Positions 1-9,888 of a stretch of 64,000 nucleotides of DNA are shown one piece after another; positions within the stretch are counted from its first letter, which is position 1; every line of letters begins with the position of its first letter. The notes beneath the pieces are model-generated. The model was not told where the DNA came from, searched no databases, and saw only the letters and a program-made list of their open reading frames with translations. Source of the stretch: an uncultured Prevotella sp. (GTDB taxonomy: Bacteria; Bacteroidota; Bacteroidia; Bacteroidales; Bacteroidaceae); contig CAMIVY010000007.1 of assembly GCA_946402275.1 (NCBI GenBank), positions 1 to 64,000 on the forward strand. Reading direction: 5' to 3'. The position numbers and the translations under genes are program-made.

Positions 1-135
1 CCTATGGAAAGAATCCGTGCCAGAATGACAATCGCTGAAGTCAAACTGGCACGGAATTTAAACTCGCTTAAACTATGCTGACAATTTATTAAACTCGCTT
101 AAACATTGACAGCATATTTGGATAATTGATGATAA

Positions 136-1059
136 TTATAGTACTTGATGAAGGAAATCAATCATCAGTTTGGCAATCTCCGTATGATGGCTTTCGAGGG
201 CGAAGTGTCCGCTGGGAACGAAGTGTATCTCGGCATTGGGCACGTCGCGCTTGAAGGCTTTGGCACCTTCAGGGATGAATGAAGGGTCGTTCTCTCCCCA
301 GACAGCCAGCAATGGGGGCTGATAGGTACGGAGGTACTTCTGAAACTCAGGGTAGAGGGCAACGTTCGAGCGATAGTCGAGAATGAGGTCGTTCTGCATC
401 TCTGCCCGTCCTGGTTGGCAGACATAATAGTAATCGAGTGAATAGCCGTCAGGACCTACTGAGCCTTCTGGTGTTCCAAAAGTGTATTGCCCGATGATGG
501 TTTCTAGGGCGTAGGCAGATGCAAACTGTTGGCGTAGTTCGTCAGTAGGGTTCTGCCAGTATGCCTTGCGGGCTTCCCACTTCTTGCCAAGTCCCTCTTC
601 GTACATGTTGCCATTCTGGGAGATGATGGCGGTGATGCGCTCAGGGTGCCACATGGCCAGACGATAGCCGATTGGTGCGCCGTAGTCAAAGACATACATG
701 GCAAACTTCGTCAGACCGACAGCCTCGGTAAACTTATCGACGATGCGTGCCAGATGGTCAAAAGAGTAAGTGAAGTGTTCGCGATCGGGGCTTTCCGTCT
801 GTCCAAAAGCAGGGAAGTCGGGGGCAATCAGATGATACTCGCCTGCCAGTTCTGGCATCAGTTCGCGGAACATGTGACTACTGCTTGGAAAACCATGCAG
901 TAAGAGAATGGCAGGCTTTTCGGGCGAGCCTGCCTCACGGTAGAATACATTGCAGTCTTCAACTTGAATTTTGTTGTACTTCATTTCGTTGTTCTTAGTT
1001 TGTGCCCCCATGCTGATGCAGCCCAACAATAGGGCGGTGATTGCTAATAATTGTCTCAT
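136..1059 (-). CDS. alpha/beta hydrolase with N-terminal signal peptide
   Basis: 307 aa ORF; LLLHGFPSSSHMFRELMPEL, HGFP oxyanion region and C-terminal SGHFALE histidine typical of alpha/beta hydrolases. Confidence 0.9.
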   Translation of the reverse strand: MRQLLAITALLLGCISMGAQTKNNEMKYNKIQVEDCNVFYREAGSPEKPAILLLHGFPSSSHMFRELMPELAGEYHLIAPDFPAFGQTESPDREHFTYSFDHLARIVDKFTEAVGLTKFAMYVFDYGAPIGYRLAMWHPERITAIISQNGNMYEEGLGKKWEARKAYWQNPTDELRQQFASAYALETIIGQYTFGTPEGSVGPDGYSLDYYYVCQPGRAEMQNDLILDYRSNVALYPEFQKYLRTYQPPLLAVWGENDPSFIPEGAKAFKRDVPNAEIHFVPSGHFALESHHTEIAKLMIDFLHQVL

Positions 1060-1329
1060 TTCCTAAATACTATTTGGGAACAGCAGTTCGGCTATGTGAT
1101 AGTGGGATAATCCCTTGTGAAGACACAGCTGGCGATGTATCGGAAGCAATTGTTTCTCATAACTGGAACTTTTTTCGCTGCAAAGTTACGAATATTCACG
1201 GAAAGTTTGTATATTTGTACCAAGGATTATTTAGATGATTATCATTGATAAAATCGATTATGGAACTGAGACATGTATATCCGCAAGGCCATGCAGAAGT
1301 TTATGGAACTTATATAGAATTGAAAGTTC

Positions 1330-2324
1330 TCATACTTGTTCGTGCTTAGTCATGATGAATGAGAGTAGCATGGACATCGCAAGAACACCAAAGATAACGA
1401 TAAGGCTGATGGAGGTCGGCACCTCTATATGAGGTATGTTCAAGTTCAGGCCTACGAGTGCACCCAAGCTGTTGATATACTCATTCATGGCCAGCAACAT
1501 TTTGAGACCGACGAAAATCAGTATGATACCAAGTCCGTATTTCAGATACTTGAAGTATTTAGCCACAGCAGCCAGGGCAAAATACAGGGCACGGAGTCCG
1601 AGGATGGCAAAGATGTTGGAAGTGAGCACAATGAACGGATCTCGACTGACGCTGAACACAGCAGGAATGCTGTCAACGGCAAAAGCAACATCAGTGGTCT
1701 CAATGACCAGCAGGGCTACGAATAGCGGTGTGGCCATACGCCGCCCTTTCTCAACGATAAAGAAGTGATCGCCATGCGGTCGGTCACGGGATAGATTTTG
1801 CGAAACCAGCGCACTATGATGTTCTGCGAGGGATCAGAATGCTCGTTGTCGTCATGGGCAAACATCTTGCCGCCCGTATAGAGCAGGAAAAGTCCGAAGA
1901 GTCCCAGCACCCACTCAAAACGCTCCACCATGGCAGCACCGGCAAAGATAAAGATACTGCGAAGGACCAATGCCCCGAAGATGCCCCAAAAGAGCACCTC
2001 GTGCTGATACTTGCGTTCGATGCCGAAGAAGGAGAACAACATGAGAAACACAAACAGGTTGTCCATCGACAGCGACTTCTCTATCAGATAGCCAGCCAGA
2101 AACTCCAACGCCATCTCGTGCGAGTCGCCAGGATAAAAGAAGTAGATGACTGCGCAGAACAACAGCGAAACGCCTATCCACACGGCAGTCATCTTGAGTG
2201 CTTCGCCAACTTTCACTTCATGCTGTCCTTTCTTGCCGAACATCTTCAGGTCGGCCACCAGCATGAGTAATACTAACACATAGAAAACAATCCAGGCCCA
2301 AAGGGGCAATACCATTAAATTCAT
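1330..2324 (-). pseudogene. TerC family integral membrane protein, split by an apparent 1-nt frameshift near 1771-1773
   Basis: ORF 1716-2324 (N-terminal half) and ORF 1330-1737 (C-terminal half, FVALLVIETTDVAFAVDSIPAVFSVSRDPFIVLTSNIFAILGLRALYF) together make one TerC protein; inserting one base after the DRM codons restores DHFFIVEKGRRMATPLF. Confidence 0.85.
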
Positions 2325-2460
2325 GGTGCAAAATTACAAAAAAAGCGATAATAGCAATGATGCTATGATTACATTTGTGTTACATTTCACAAAATCAACA
2401 GCAAAGTGGGGTCACCAGAGCGACACCCCCACTTGCTGATTATAATGTGAATGCCATCAA

Positions 2461-2850
2461 CTAAACAAGTTGTGTGATAGACTCTACATCCTTGCCCTCA
2501 TAGAAGCGCGGCTCAAAGACGGGATTGTATTTGAAATCGCCGAAGCGGAACAACTGAAGGCCACAGAACTGATGATCGTCGCTCAGGCAGAGCTCCAAGC
2601 GGAAGTTGCCGTTGGCCCCAGCCACGGGTTTGCCCTTCTGCACGATGTCAGCAGCCATCTTGTCAAAGGGCATCTCCAGCAGGCGCTCCAAACGCTCTCC
2701 CTCAGAGGGGCTATATTCCAGTATGTAGGCCTTAACCTGGCTATGAGTAGGCGTATAGATGGCCTTGGTTGAAAACAGTGATTTCTTAATCTCGATATGC
2801 GGATATGCGGAGAGGGCAGCAGCCATCTCCAAGTGTTTGATACTTGACAT
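2461..2850 (-). CDS. hypothetical protein
   Basis: 129 aa ORF with start codon and upstream AT-rich gap; no recognised family. Confidence 0.6.
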   Translation of the reverse strand: MSSIKHLEMAAALSAYPHIEIKKSLFSTKAIYTPTHSQVKAYILEYSPSEGERLERLLEMPFDKMAADIVQKGKPVAGANGNFRLELCLSDDHQFCGLQLFRFGDFKYNPVFEPRFYEGKDVESITQLV

Positions 2851-2920
2851 AGTTGTTACTTTTTATAAATAAATAATGTGAATTAATTTTGTGTGTCCTT
2901 TTGAAAATCAGACAACTACG

Positions 2921-3340
2921 TCAACGAATGATGTGCCTCAGCGCGATAACATAGTAGTCGCACGAGGCCGACATGCAGAATGGTGACGTCTCCTGGCGGC
3001 ATCTGCTGTCGTAATAGGTATAAAGGTGTTTGACAATATGTTGCCGTAGGGCAAGGTTGCCAAACGGCGTGATGGTTCTTTCTGTCCTAGAACCTTGTGA
3101 GGGCAGGATGCGTTGAGGGCGTGAACTGCAGACACGATAAATCTGTGAGGCATCAGTGAGCGTGGCTTCATGGTGATGCTGTTGAAGCGGAACCATGACG
3201 GTTGACTCCATTGGCTGCAAGGCTATTCCGGCTAAAGCATCATCCTTGCTTTGCCAATTCAGCAGAACTGTCAGGCATACGGCACAAAGGACCGTCAACA
3301 TCCGTATCATCAGTAGTATTCGCCTCATAATGCGCTGCAA
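2921..3340 (-). CDS. hypothetical small secreted or membrane protein
   Basis: ORF with N-terminal hydrophobic segment; promoter-like TACCTTTGCAG (minus strand) just upstream. Confidence 0.45.
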   Translation of the reverse strand: MQRIMRRILLMIRMLTVLCAVCLTVLLNWQSKDDALAGIALQPMESTVMVPLQQHHHEATLTDASQIYRVCSSRPQRILPSQGSRTERTITPFGNLALRQHIVKHLYTYYDSRCRQETSPFCMSASCDYYVIALRHIIR

Positions 3341-3395
3341 AGGTATAAATAATAATCAAAAAAAACGACTAATCTGAGCGGAAAAACTTCACAAA

Positions 3396-4328
3396 ATGTA
3401 TTTCTCCCTAACAATCTCGTTCTTAGCCAATGTGCCTTATCTGATAGACATTTCGAAGTCGTTTACCACCTTCGACCTTGGAACGGCTATGCTGCTGCGC
3501 TCCAAGTACACACAGAAGTTCTATGAACTATGTAGTCAGTTCTGTGGTGACTTCCGCTACAGCGTTCCTGCCGAGGAAGCACTGGGCAATATGTATAAGA
3601 AGCGGGTGATACCCTTTCAGATGGACGTGTTCCGCCGTATATTCAATTTGGAGGAGGTGAGGGATGCCAGAACCAAGCGAATCATCACGCCAGCCTCCTA
3701 TCAGAACTACAAAGACATCAAGCAGAATATCCTTGAAGTGGCTCAGAAGGAGCTTTACGACCTCTACAGCAACGGTTTCTCTAACTTGTGGTTCGACTAT
3801 CAGGAGGGTGCAAAGAAAGGTCGTGGCGGTAAAGTGTTGTCGATTGTCGTCTATATCTACACGAAAGATAACCCAAAGCAGGGGAATACGCTGCTCTGGC
3901 AGAAAGGTGATTTGCCTCTTGATCCTTTTGAAGAACATCGGGTAGATGAAAAACCCAAGCCGATGACAGCTATGCAGCGGCTTCATGCTAATATGTGGTA
4001 TGGATGCCCACAAGACCAGCAGGAATACGCTGTGCAGGCTCTGTTGGCTCGTTATCTGGATGAGGATGAAGTCATCTACTATATGCGCCAGATCCGTTTG
4101 GAAGCCAGAGAATGCTCAGACAGTTATGTTCAGGTGATGCAGGTCATTCAAGAGAAGGAGCAGCAGCCCAAGTTCAAGAGTGGCACGAAGGTCTATAAGC
4201 ACAATAACATCGTGAAATTTGCTCTTCAGGAGAATCTGAAGGAATTTGGATGGTCACTCTCACCCATTCAGAAACGAAGAAAAAGCAAGAAAGAAGTGGT
4301 AGAGCCAGACTTATTCAGGCAAATATAA
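3396..4328 (+). CDS. Rep_3/RepB-like plasmid replication initiator, apparently N-terminally truncated
   Basis: LLRSKYTQKFYELCSQF, YQNYKDIKQNILEVAQKELYDLYSNGFSNLWFDYQEGAKKGRGGKVLSIVVYIY match the winged-helix pattern of Rep_3 initiators; the usual N-terminal WH1 portion is missing. Confidence 0.55.
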   Translation: MYFSLTISFLANVPYLIDISKSFTTFDLGTAMLLRSKYTQKFYELCSQFCGDFRYSVPAEEALGNMYKKRVIPFQMDVFRRIFNLEEVRDARTKRIITPASYQNYKDIKQNILEVAQKELYDLYSNGFSNLWFDYQEGAKKGRGGKVLSIVVYIYTKDNPKQGNTLLWQKGDLPLDPFEEHRVDEKPKPMTAMQRLHANMWYGCPQDQQEYAVQALLARYLDEDEVIYYMRQIRLEARECSDSYVQVMQVIQEKEQQPKFKSGTKVYKHNNIVKFALQENLKEFGWSLSPIQKRRKSKKEVVEPDLFRQI

Positions 4329-4350
4329 GGCAGAATCGCACAAGAAATGC

Positions 4351-4436
4351 CTCTCAAAAGAGAGCCGTCACACTCAAAAAGGTCGCCCCTTATGGTGTAT
4401 CGTAAAAGTTTGAGGTTTGTTGATGGCTCTCTTTTG
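4351..4436 (+). other. nested inverted repeats downstream of the rep-like gene
   Basis: 12-bp perfect arms CAAAAGAGAGCC (4355-4366)/GGCTCTCTTTTG (4425-4436), overlapping a competing hairpin CTCTC-AAAA-GAGAG (4351-4364). Confidence 0.6.
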
Positions 4437-4821
4437 TTTATTTTTATTATTTTCTAAATGGTTTTAGGATTTCATGAGAATATATAATCGTTTATGACTA
4501 TAATTGGGAGGAAAATAAGTATCGTGAGCCATCAAATACATACGCTCAATACACCCATTCTAAAGAGCATTAGTAATTCGTAAAAGGTTCTTGTTTAGAG
4601 GGGAATCGTGAAGGAATGGCCCTGAACGCACCTTTGAATTTGAATTATTTAACTTTTAAGAAACAGTGGATTTAAGGTGAAAAATGAAGCTGTTTAGGAG
4701 CTGTTTCAGTTAATATTGAAAATGAAATAAACTATCATAATGCAGTCTATAATAGCCTATAATGTCTTGCTTTATTACTTTTAGAAATAGCTTCCAAGTT
4801 CCGTACAAGTTCCATGTGAAC

Positions 4822-4855
4822 AAAAAAGAGAGTCACGAAACTTTCGTAACTCTCT
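4822..4855 (-). terminator. rho-independent terminator of the original tRNA(CAT) locus
   Basis: AGAGAGTTACGAAA/TTTCGTGACTCTCT hairpin followed by T6 on the minus strand, next to the tRNA 3' fragment. Confidence 0.8.
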
Positions 4856-4866
4856 GAATTTCCGTG

Positions 4867-4914
4867 TGGACCAGCCAGGGCTTGAACCTGGGACCTCCAG
4901 ATTATGAGTCTGTT
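4867..4914 (-). repeat. tRNA(CAT) 3' fragment; left attachment site of the integrated element
   Basis: 46 of 48 nt identical to the 3' part of the intact tRNA at 19134-19207; identity ends at the anticodon-stem region (25-bp identical core 4890-4914 = 19157-19181). Confidence 0.9.
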
Positions 4915-4961
4915 AAAGTAAGATATTTTAAGATTTTACAAAATATTTTCTTGTTTTCTAT

Positions 4962-4994
4962 TTGGTTGTTTATCAGATATTTAATAACTTTGCA
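4962..4994 (+). promoter_or_regulatory. Bacteroidetes-type promoter for the integrase (TTTG ... TAACTTTG)
   Basis: TATTTGG upstream and TAACTTTGCATC -7 element upstream of 5096. Confidence 0.55.
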
Positions 4995-5034
4995 TCCAAA
5001 ATAGAGAACTTAGAGAAATCTTAATTGTCGAGTG

Positions 5035-5070
5035 ATTTTGTTCGCATTTTGTTCGCAAATTGTTCGCAAA
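5035..5070. repeat. left-end integrase arm-type site candidates (three TTCGCA repeats)
   Basis: TTTTGTTCGCATTTTGTTCGCAAATTGTTCGCAAA; the 26-bp CATTTTGTTCGCAAATTGTTCGCAAA (5045-5070) recurs exactly at 19059-19084. Confidence 0.75.
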
Positions 5071-5095
5071 CCGCTCAGAGGTATAGCAACAGACT

Positions 5096-6556
5096 ATGAT
5101 TATGAAGGATTTAAAGACATCTATCAAGTGCAGCAAAGTGGACAACTGTTCGCTGACTTTAGTGTTGGACAAACGTACCAACAAGGCCACTGATGTGTAT
5201 CCGTTGGCGATATGTTTCCAGATAGCGGCAAAACGGTATTACTACAAGTTGAAGGACATGGACTATCAAAGTGAGAAGTACTTCAACGATGTGTGCAGCG
5301 TGAAAGGAGCCAAGAGTTTGCTCATGCCAGTGCGGACTGAATGGCAGAATGTTCTGGAAGGCTATCGGGAAAAGGTGGAGAAGTTGAGTCAAAGGCAACC
5401 ATTGACCCTCGAACTCATTCGTACTTATCTGTCAGGAGAAGCGATGGAAGAACATCACGAAACATCCTTTATAGGTGTTTGGGAAGGAATAATCGCCAAA
5501 ATGAAATCAGAAGACAGGGTTGGTACTGCAGAAAATTACCAGTGGGCGCTCAACTCCTTTCAGAAGTATGCGGGTGACGTAAGTGGCTTCAAGGTGGACA
5601 AAAATGTTATCAACAAGTGGAACGATGCCATGCAGAATGGAGTCTATATTGATGGAGTATTAACAGGGAAGATAGCCGATGCTACGCGTGGCATGTATCT
5701 CCGTACCTGTCGTGTGGTTTGGAATGAATGCATCCGCCAAGGATTCCTGACAGAAGACAAATATCCTTTTTCTAATAAAGATAAGACACTCATCTCCATT
5801 CCTCGTGGCAAGCGTCGCCAACAGTCCTACCTGAGCGTGGACGAAATGACGAAGTTATATCAAGTTTTTACTGAGAAGAATTACCCTGACACATGGGATC
5901 CTGCATACAAGGCACGAGCACATGAGTCGTTGGGACTATTCTTGGCACAGTATCTCTGCAATGGCTTTAACCTGACAGATGCTGGACGATTGCAATACAA
6001 CCGTACTTACTTTGCCGAGGGTGGAAAGGCATTTGAGTTTATGCGTAAGAAGACATCGGCCAGAAGTAACGACATGTCTGTGGTAATTGTTCCTATCATT
6101 GAGCCGTTACAGGTTATCCTTGATGAAATCGGAGCCAAACCGGAAAAGGATGCCTATGTGTTCCCCCAGATATTCAAAGGAGTGACAGACGAGTCGCAAC
6201 GTCGAAAGATGACAGTACAAGAGAACTCGAACATCAAAGACCGTATGATTCGCATTTGCAAAGATGTTCTCGGCTGGGACAAGGTGGTGTCTGGAACCTG
6301 GGCCCGTCACTCGTTTGCCACCAATTTAAAGCTGGCAGGAGTGGAAGAACAATATATTTCTGAGAGCATGGCTCATTCTCATGGCAACGACGTGACCTGT
6401 GGCTATCAGGATATGTACCCCTTGGAGATTCGTTTCCGCAACAATAGTAAACTGCTGAATATTGGACAGAAAGAAGAATCTATCAACATTGATAAGCTGT
6501 CGAAGAAAGAAATGAAAGAATTGCTGCTGAAGATGATGACAGAAAAGGGCATTTAA
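5096..6556 (+). CDS. tyrosine-type site-specific recombinase/integrase
   Basis: 486 aa; SAM-like core-binding domain, catalytic-domain motifs incl. WARHSFATNLKLAGVEEQYISESMAHS; adjacent to att site. Confidence 0.95.
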   Translation: MIMKDLKTSIKCSKVDNCSLTLVLDKRTNKATDVYPLAICFQIAAKRYYYKLKDMDYQSEKYFNDVCSVKGAKSLLMPVRTEWQNVLEGYREKVEKLSQRQPLTLELIRTYLSGEAMEEHHETSFIGVWEGIIAKMKSEDRVGTAENYQWALNSFQKYAGDVSGFKVDKNVINKWNDAMQNGVYIDGVLTGKIADATRGMYLRTCRVVWNECIRQGFLTEDKYPFSNKDKTLISIPRGKRRQQSYLSVDEMTKLYQVFTEKNYPDTWDPAYKARAHESLGLFLAQYLCNGFNLTDAGRLQYNRTYFAEGGKAFEFMRKKTSARSNDMSVVIVPIIEPLQVILDEIGAKPEKDAYVFPQIFKGVTDESQRRKMTVQENSNIKDRMIRICKDVLGWDKVVSGTWARHSFATNLKLAGVEEQYISESMAHSHGNDVTCGYQDMYPLEIRFRNNSKLLNIGQKEESINIDKLSKKEMKELLLKMMTEKGI

Positions 6557-6689
6557 GGCCAAAAAGTGCCGATAAGTTGCGAAATGTGGGTAAAAAAGCA
6601 TACTTTTGGCAGCTTATCGCGCATTTTTCACGAATTTGGACTGAAATTGGATTATAAATCAAAGGAATTATGTAATTTTGTAGGCGATT

Positions 6690-8348
6690 ATGACAGAACA
6701 AGAATTACAGCAATATCTACTTACTCACTATCCGAAAGAGAATGAGAATTGTGAGTGGAAGGAGATGAAGAACTTGAAGAATGACTTCTGTGGCCATGCC
6801 AAAGATGACGTTATATCATATGTGTCGGCACTTGCCAATATGGAAGGTGGCGAACTTGTTATTGGTGTTGTAGACAAAACACTTGAGATTGTTGGTACTG
6901 ACACCTACAACTATGACGTTGAGAAGGCTCGTTTACGTCTAATCAGAGAATGTGCCAATCTGCCAACAGAAGGACTTCGGGTTGAGGAATTCTTTACATC
7001 TGACACGAACAAAACGGTGTGGGTCATTCATGTTCCCCGTCATATGCGTCGCCGTCCCGTATATGCCCATAATATAGCATGGCAGCGTCTTGACGATTCG
7101 CTGATAGAACTGACAGATTCCAGACGCGATGCTATATTGGAAGAAAGAGAAGTAGTTTACGACTGGACTGCTGAGGTTATAGCAGATGCCACTTTGGATG
7201 ATCTTGACACAGATGCTATAAAGATTGCTCGTGAGGGATACAAACAGCGTTTCCCAAAGTTGGCACATGATTGTGATGGTTGGGAGGACAAGGTTTTCTT
7301 GGATAAAGCTTGTTTGACTATAAATGGGAAAGTGACCCGTACAACTCTACTCCTTGTCGGCAAGCAAGAAGCTGCTCCAAAACTGAACCATATTGCGCAG
7401 ATTGTATGGAAATGTTTCCAGGACGGACAGGTGTTTGGCGATATATATACCATTCCTTTTATTCGTACCACTAGCGAATTACTTAGCAGAATACGTAACT
7501 ATCGGTTCAAGATATACCCAAAGAACTCGTTGATTCCTGCAGAAGTGTGGAAGTATGATACAGAGAGTATACTTGAGGGTATGCATAATGCCATTGCACA
7601 TCAGAATTATGAGATGGGGGCCAGAATAATTGTCACAGAAGACAAGGATTCTCTCAGGTTCCAAAATGATGGAAGTTTCTATGAAGGAGACTACCATCAA
7701 TATATTACAGGTGAGAAAACGCCTAAGAGTTATCGTAATCCTGCTTTGGTGAAAGCAATGGTGAATATTAAGATGATAGACACCCAAGGATATGGTATCC
7801 ACAAGATGTTTATGAGCCAGAAGGAACGTTTCTTGCCAATGCCGGATTATAACCAATCTACGGCAAGCGAGGTTATTCTTAACATGCCAGGTACTATCAT
7901 TGACGAGAACTACAGCCTAATGCTTCTTGCCAACCAAGACTTGACACTAACTGACGCAGTTCTTCTTGATCAGGTGCAGAAGGGCCAGTCCATTACACCA
8001 AATGCAGTCGCAATGCTTCGTAAACGAAAACTTATTGAGGGTAGGTTGCCTCATATTTATGTTTCAAAGAACATTGCACAGGCAACAGACCAGAAAGTAG
8101 AATACTCAAAGCATAAAGGACTGGCTGATAAGCAATGTGAAGCATTGTTGCTAGATTCTTTAAAGGATCATGGTAGCTTAACAAAACAGGAAATTGTGAG
8201 GCTGTTGTGGGATTTACTTCCTGATCAGTTGGAGGATAAGCAGAAGAACAATAAGATAGAGTATCTGCTTAAACGGCTAAGAATTGCAGGTAAAATACAT
8301 AACAGGACAAAAGGTAATGAATCTGTTTGGTCGCTCGGAAAAATATAA
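6690..8348 (+). CDS. ATP-binding protein with AlbA_2/Schlafen-like domain
   Basis: CEWKEMKNLKNDFCGHAKDDVISYVSALANMEGGELVIGV (AlbA_2 pattern) and C-terminal GHKL/winged-helix region with EGMHNAIAHQNYE. Confidence 0.85.
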   Translation: MTEQELQQYLLTHYPKENENCEWKEMKNLKNDFCGHAKDDVISYVSALANMEGGELVIGVVDKTLEIVGTDTYNYDVEKARLRLIRECANLPTEGLRVEEFFTSDTNKTVWVIHVPRHMRRRPVYAHNIAWQRLDDSLIELTDSRRDAILEEREVVYDWTAEVIADATLDDLDTDAIKIAREGYKQRFPKLAHDCDGWEDKVFLDKACLTINGKVTRTTLLLVGKQEAAPKLNHIAQIVWKCFQDGQVFGDIYTIPFIRTTSELLSRIRNYRFKIYPKNSLIPAEVWKYDTESILEGMHNAIAHQNYEMGARIIVTEDKDSLRFQNDGSFYEGDYHQYITGEKTPKSYRNPALVKAMVNIKMIDTQGYGIHKMFMSQKERFLPMPDYNQSTASEVILNMPGTIIDENYSLMLLANQDLTLTDAVLLDQVQKGQSITPNAVAMLRKRKLIEGRLPHIYVSKNIAQATDQKVEYSKHKGLADKQCEALLLDSLKDHGSLTKQEIVRLLWDLLPDQLEDKQKNNKIEYLLKRLRIAGKIHNRTKGNESVWSLGKI

Positions 8349-8350
8349 AA

Positions 8351-8441
8351 TTCCGAGCGTTTCCGAGCGTTTTTTGCGAGCGAGGATTTACCACAAACTA
8401 CATAAGTTGCTGATAATCAAGACTATCTTCGCTCGCAAAAA
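8351..8441. terminator. inverted-repeat rich intergenic region, probable bidirectional terminator
   Basis: 13-bp perfect arms TTTTTGCGAGCGA (8371-8383)/TCGCTCGCAAAAA (8429-8441) between convergent genes; preceded by TTCCGAGCGT x2. Confidence 0.55.
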
Positions 8442-8477
8442 TTATAATTTTACGCGCATATTACGCGCACGCATATA

Positions 8478-9377
8478 TTAAACATTGTGAGTATTCCTAT
8501 ATTTCGTTGGTGACATACCGATAGTCTTTGTGAACAATTTGGTGAAGTACACCTGATTGTTGATTCCCACCTCCCTGCAAATCTCATTGATATGCAGGGA
8601 GGTGTCTGATAATAGTTTGCAGGCTCGCTTGATTCTGATTTCGTTTAGGAACTCAAGGGGTCTTGCGGTCTTATAGTCTCTGAAATGCCTGAACAGCTTA
8701 CTACGCGAGCAGCCAAGATGTTCCAGCAAGTCAGCAATGGAGATGTCTTTTCGTATATTGTCATACATATACTGTATGGCCTTCTCCACCAGTTCACTCT
8801 TTGTCGAACCAGCATCTACCCCTTCATTTTTGACATACCTTTCTGCTTCTATGAAATTCAGCAACAGGGCTGATGCATAGGGAAGGTTATCCACGGCATT
8901 CTCATTTGATAAGACGTTGCATGCTCTCATGAAGATATTCCATCCCCCATAAACGCGTGAATTTATATCAGTGAGTATAATCTCAGGGTTCTTGGTGGTA
9001 ATCGTGTAAGGAACTCGGTAGTAAAAAGACAACACATGTATCATCATACACTCTGCTGGCAAATAGATGGAACATGCGAAGCCGTCAGACTCCTTGACAA
9101 TCATATATTGACCCTGCCTTATAACTCCATTCTTCCCGTTATGTAAATAGAATCCCTCGCCAAAGTCACAGAAAATCAGCAAATACGAGTCTTCATTGGT
9201 CATGGCTTTATACTCGAATGCCTCTTTGAAGCATCCAAACCCGTTAATTGTCAGACTCGGCACCCTACCTCCTTCGTATCGAGTGGATGCATCAATCGGT
9301 GTCAGACAGTTGTTTTTCTCTTTCTTCATGATTTCCTTGCATTTCGTAAAATCGCCTGCAAAGGTAATCATTATCAC
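8478..9377 (-). CDS. AraC family transcriptional regulator
   Basis: C-terminal HTH: SIADLLEHLGCSRSKLFRHFRDYKTARPLEFLNEIRIKRACKLL...VYFTKLFTKTIGMSPTKYR. Confidence 0.9.
   Translation of the reverse strand: MIMITFAGDFTKCKEIMKKEKNNCLTPIDASTRYEGGRVPSLTINGFGCFKEAFEYKAMTNEDSYLLIFCDFGEGFYLHNGKNGVIRQGQYMIVKESDGFACSIYLPAECMMIHVLSFYYRVPYTITTKNPEIILTDINSRVYGGWNIFMRACNVLSNENAVDNLPYASALLLNFIEAERYVKNEGVDAGSTKSELVEKAIQYMYDNIRKDISIADLLEHLGCSRSKLFRHFRDYKTARPLEFLNEIRIKRACKLLSDTSLHINEICREVGINNQVYFTKLFTKTIGMSPTKYRNTHNV
9356..9366 (-). promoter_or_regulatory. promoter -7 element for the AraC gene (TACCTTTGCAG)
   Basis: TAnnTTTG consensus on the minus strand close to the start of the AraC ORF; the ORF start may lie downstream of the annotated ATG. 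Confidence 0.45.
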
Positions 9378-9489
9378 CTAACTAACCAAAGGAAATAGCA
9401 TAAGAGTCTCAAAAGTATTGTCCGAAAGTCTCAAACATGTTAAGTAACGAATCATAATTTTACGAGACAGCCTATGTGTACTGGATATA

Positions 9490-9502
9490 ATACCTTTGCA
9501 GC
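9490..9502 (+). promoter_or_regulatory. promoter -7 element for the HTH-DUF3987 operon (TACCTTTGCAG)
   Basis: TAATACCTTTGCAGCGC ~50 nt upstream of the 9550 start. Confidence 0.55.
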
Positions 9503-9549
9503 GCATTTGAGAAAATATGATATGATTAAACAACATAAAAATTAAACAG

Positions 9550-9888
9550 ATGAAAGAAATTTTTATTGATGACCAGTATGTTGTCATCTCAAAGGATGAC
9601 TACAGAATGTTGAAAGAGGAACATGCTCTTTTAACCAAACAAGCTGCTGCAAAGGCATCTGTTCCCGAAAACGTGACTTTGAAGGGCGAAGTGATTAACC
9701 CCATGATGATTGATGGCGTTCGTTTCATCAACCGTAAGGATGCTGCCAAGATTCTGGATGTTGGCTTTCCTACCTTATGGAGATGGAACAATGAGGGACT
9801 TCTTCATGCCATCAAGGTAGGAGGGCGCAAGGTGTACTATCGTTATGATGACGTATTGAATCTATTGAAAGGAGGTAAGCTATGCTGA
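9550..9888 (+). CDS. helix-turn-helix (MerR/excisionase-type) DNA-binding protein
   Basis: FINRKDAAKILDVGFPTLWRWNNEGLLHAIKVGGRKVYYRYDDVLNLL. Confidence 0.85.
   Translation: MKEIFIDDQYVVISKDDYRMLKEEHALLTKQAAAKASVPENVTLKGEVINPMMIDGVRFINRKDAAKILDVGFPTLWRWNNEGLLHAIKVGGRKVYYRYDDVLNLLKGGKLC

Noticed and set aside
4867-4914. Functional second tRNA gene
   Set aside because: Only the 3' part is present; the D-arm and 5' acceptor strand are missing
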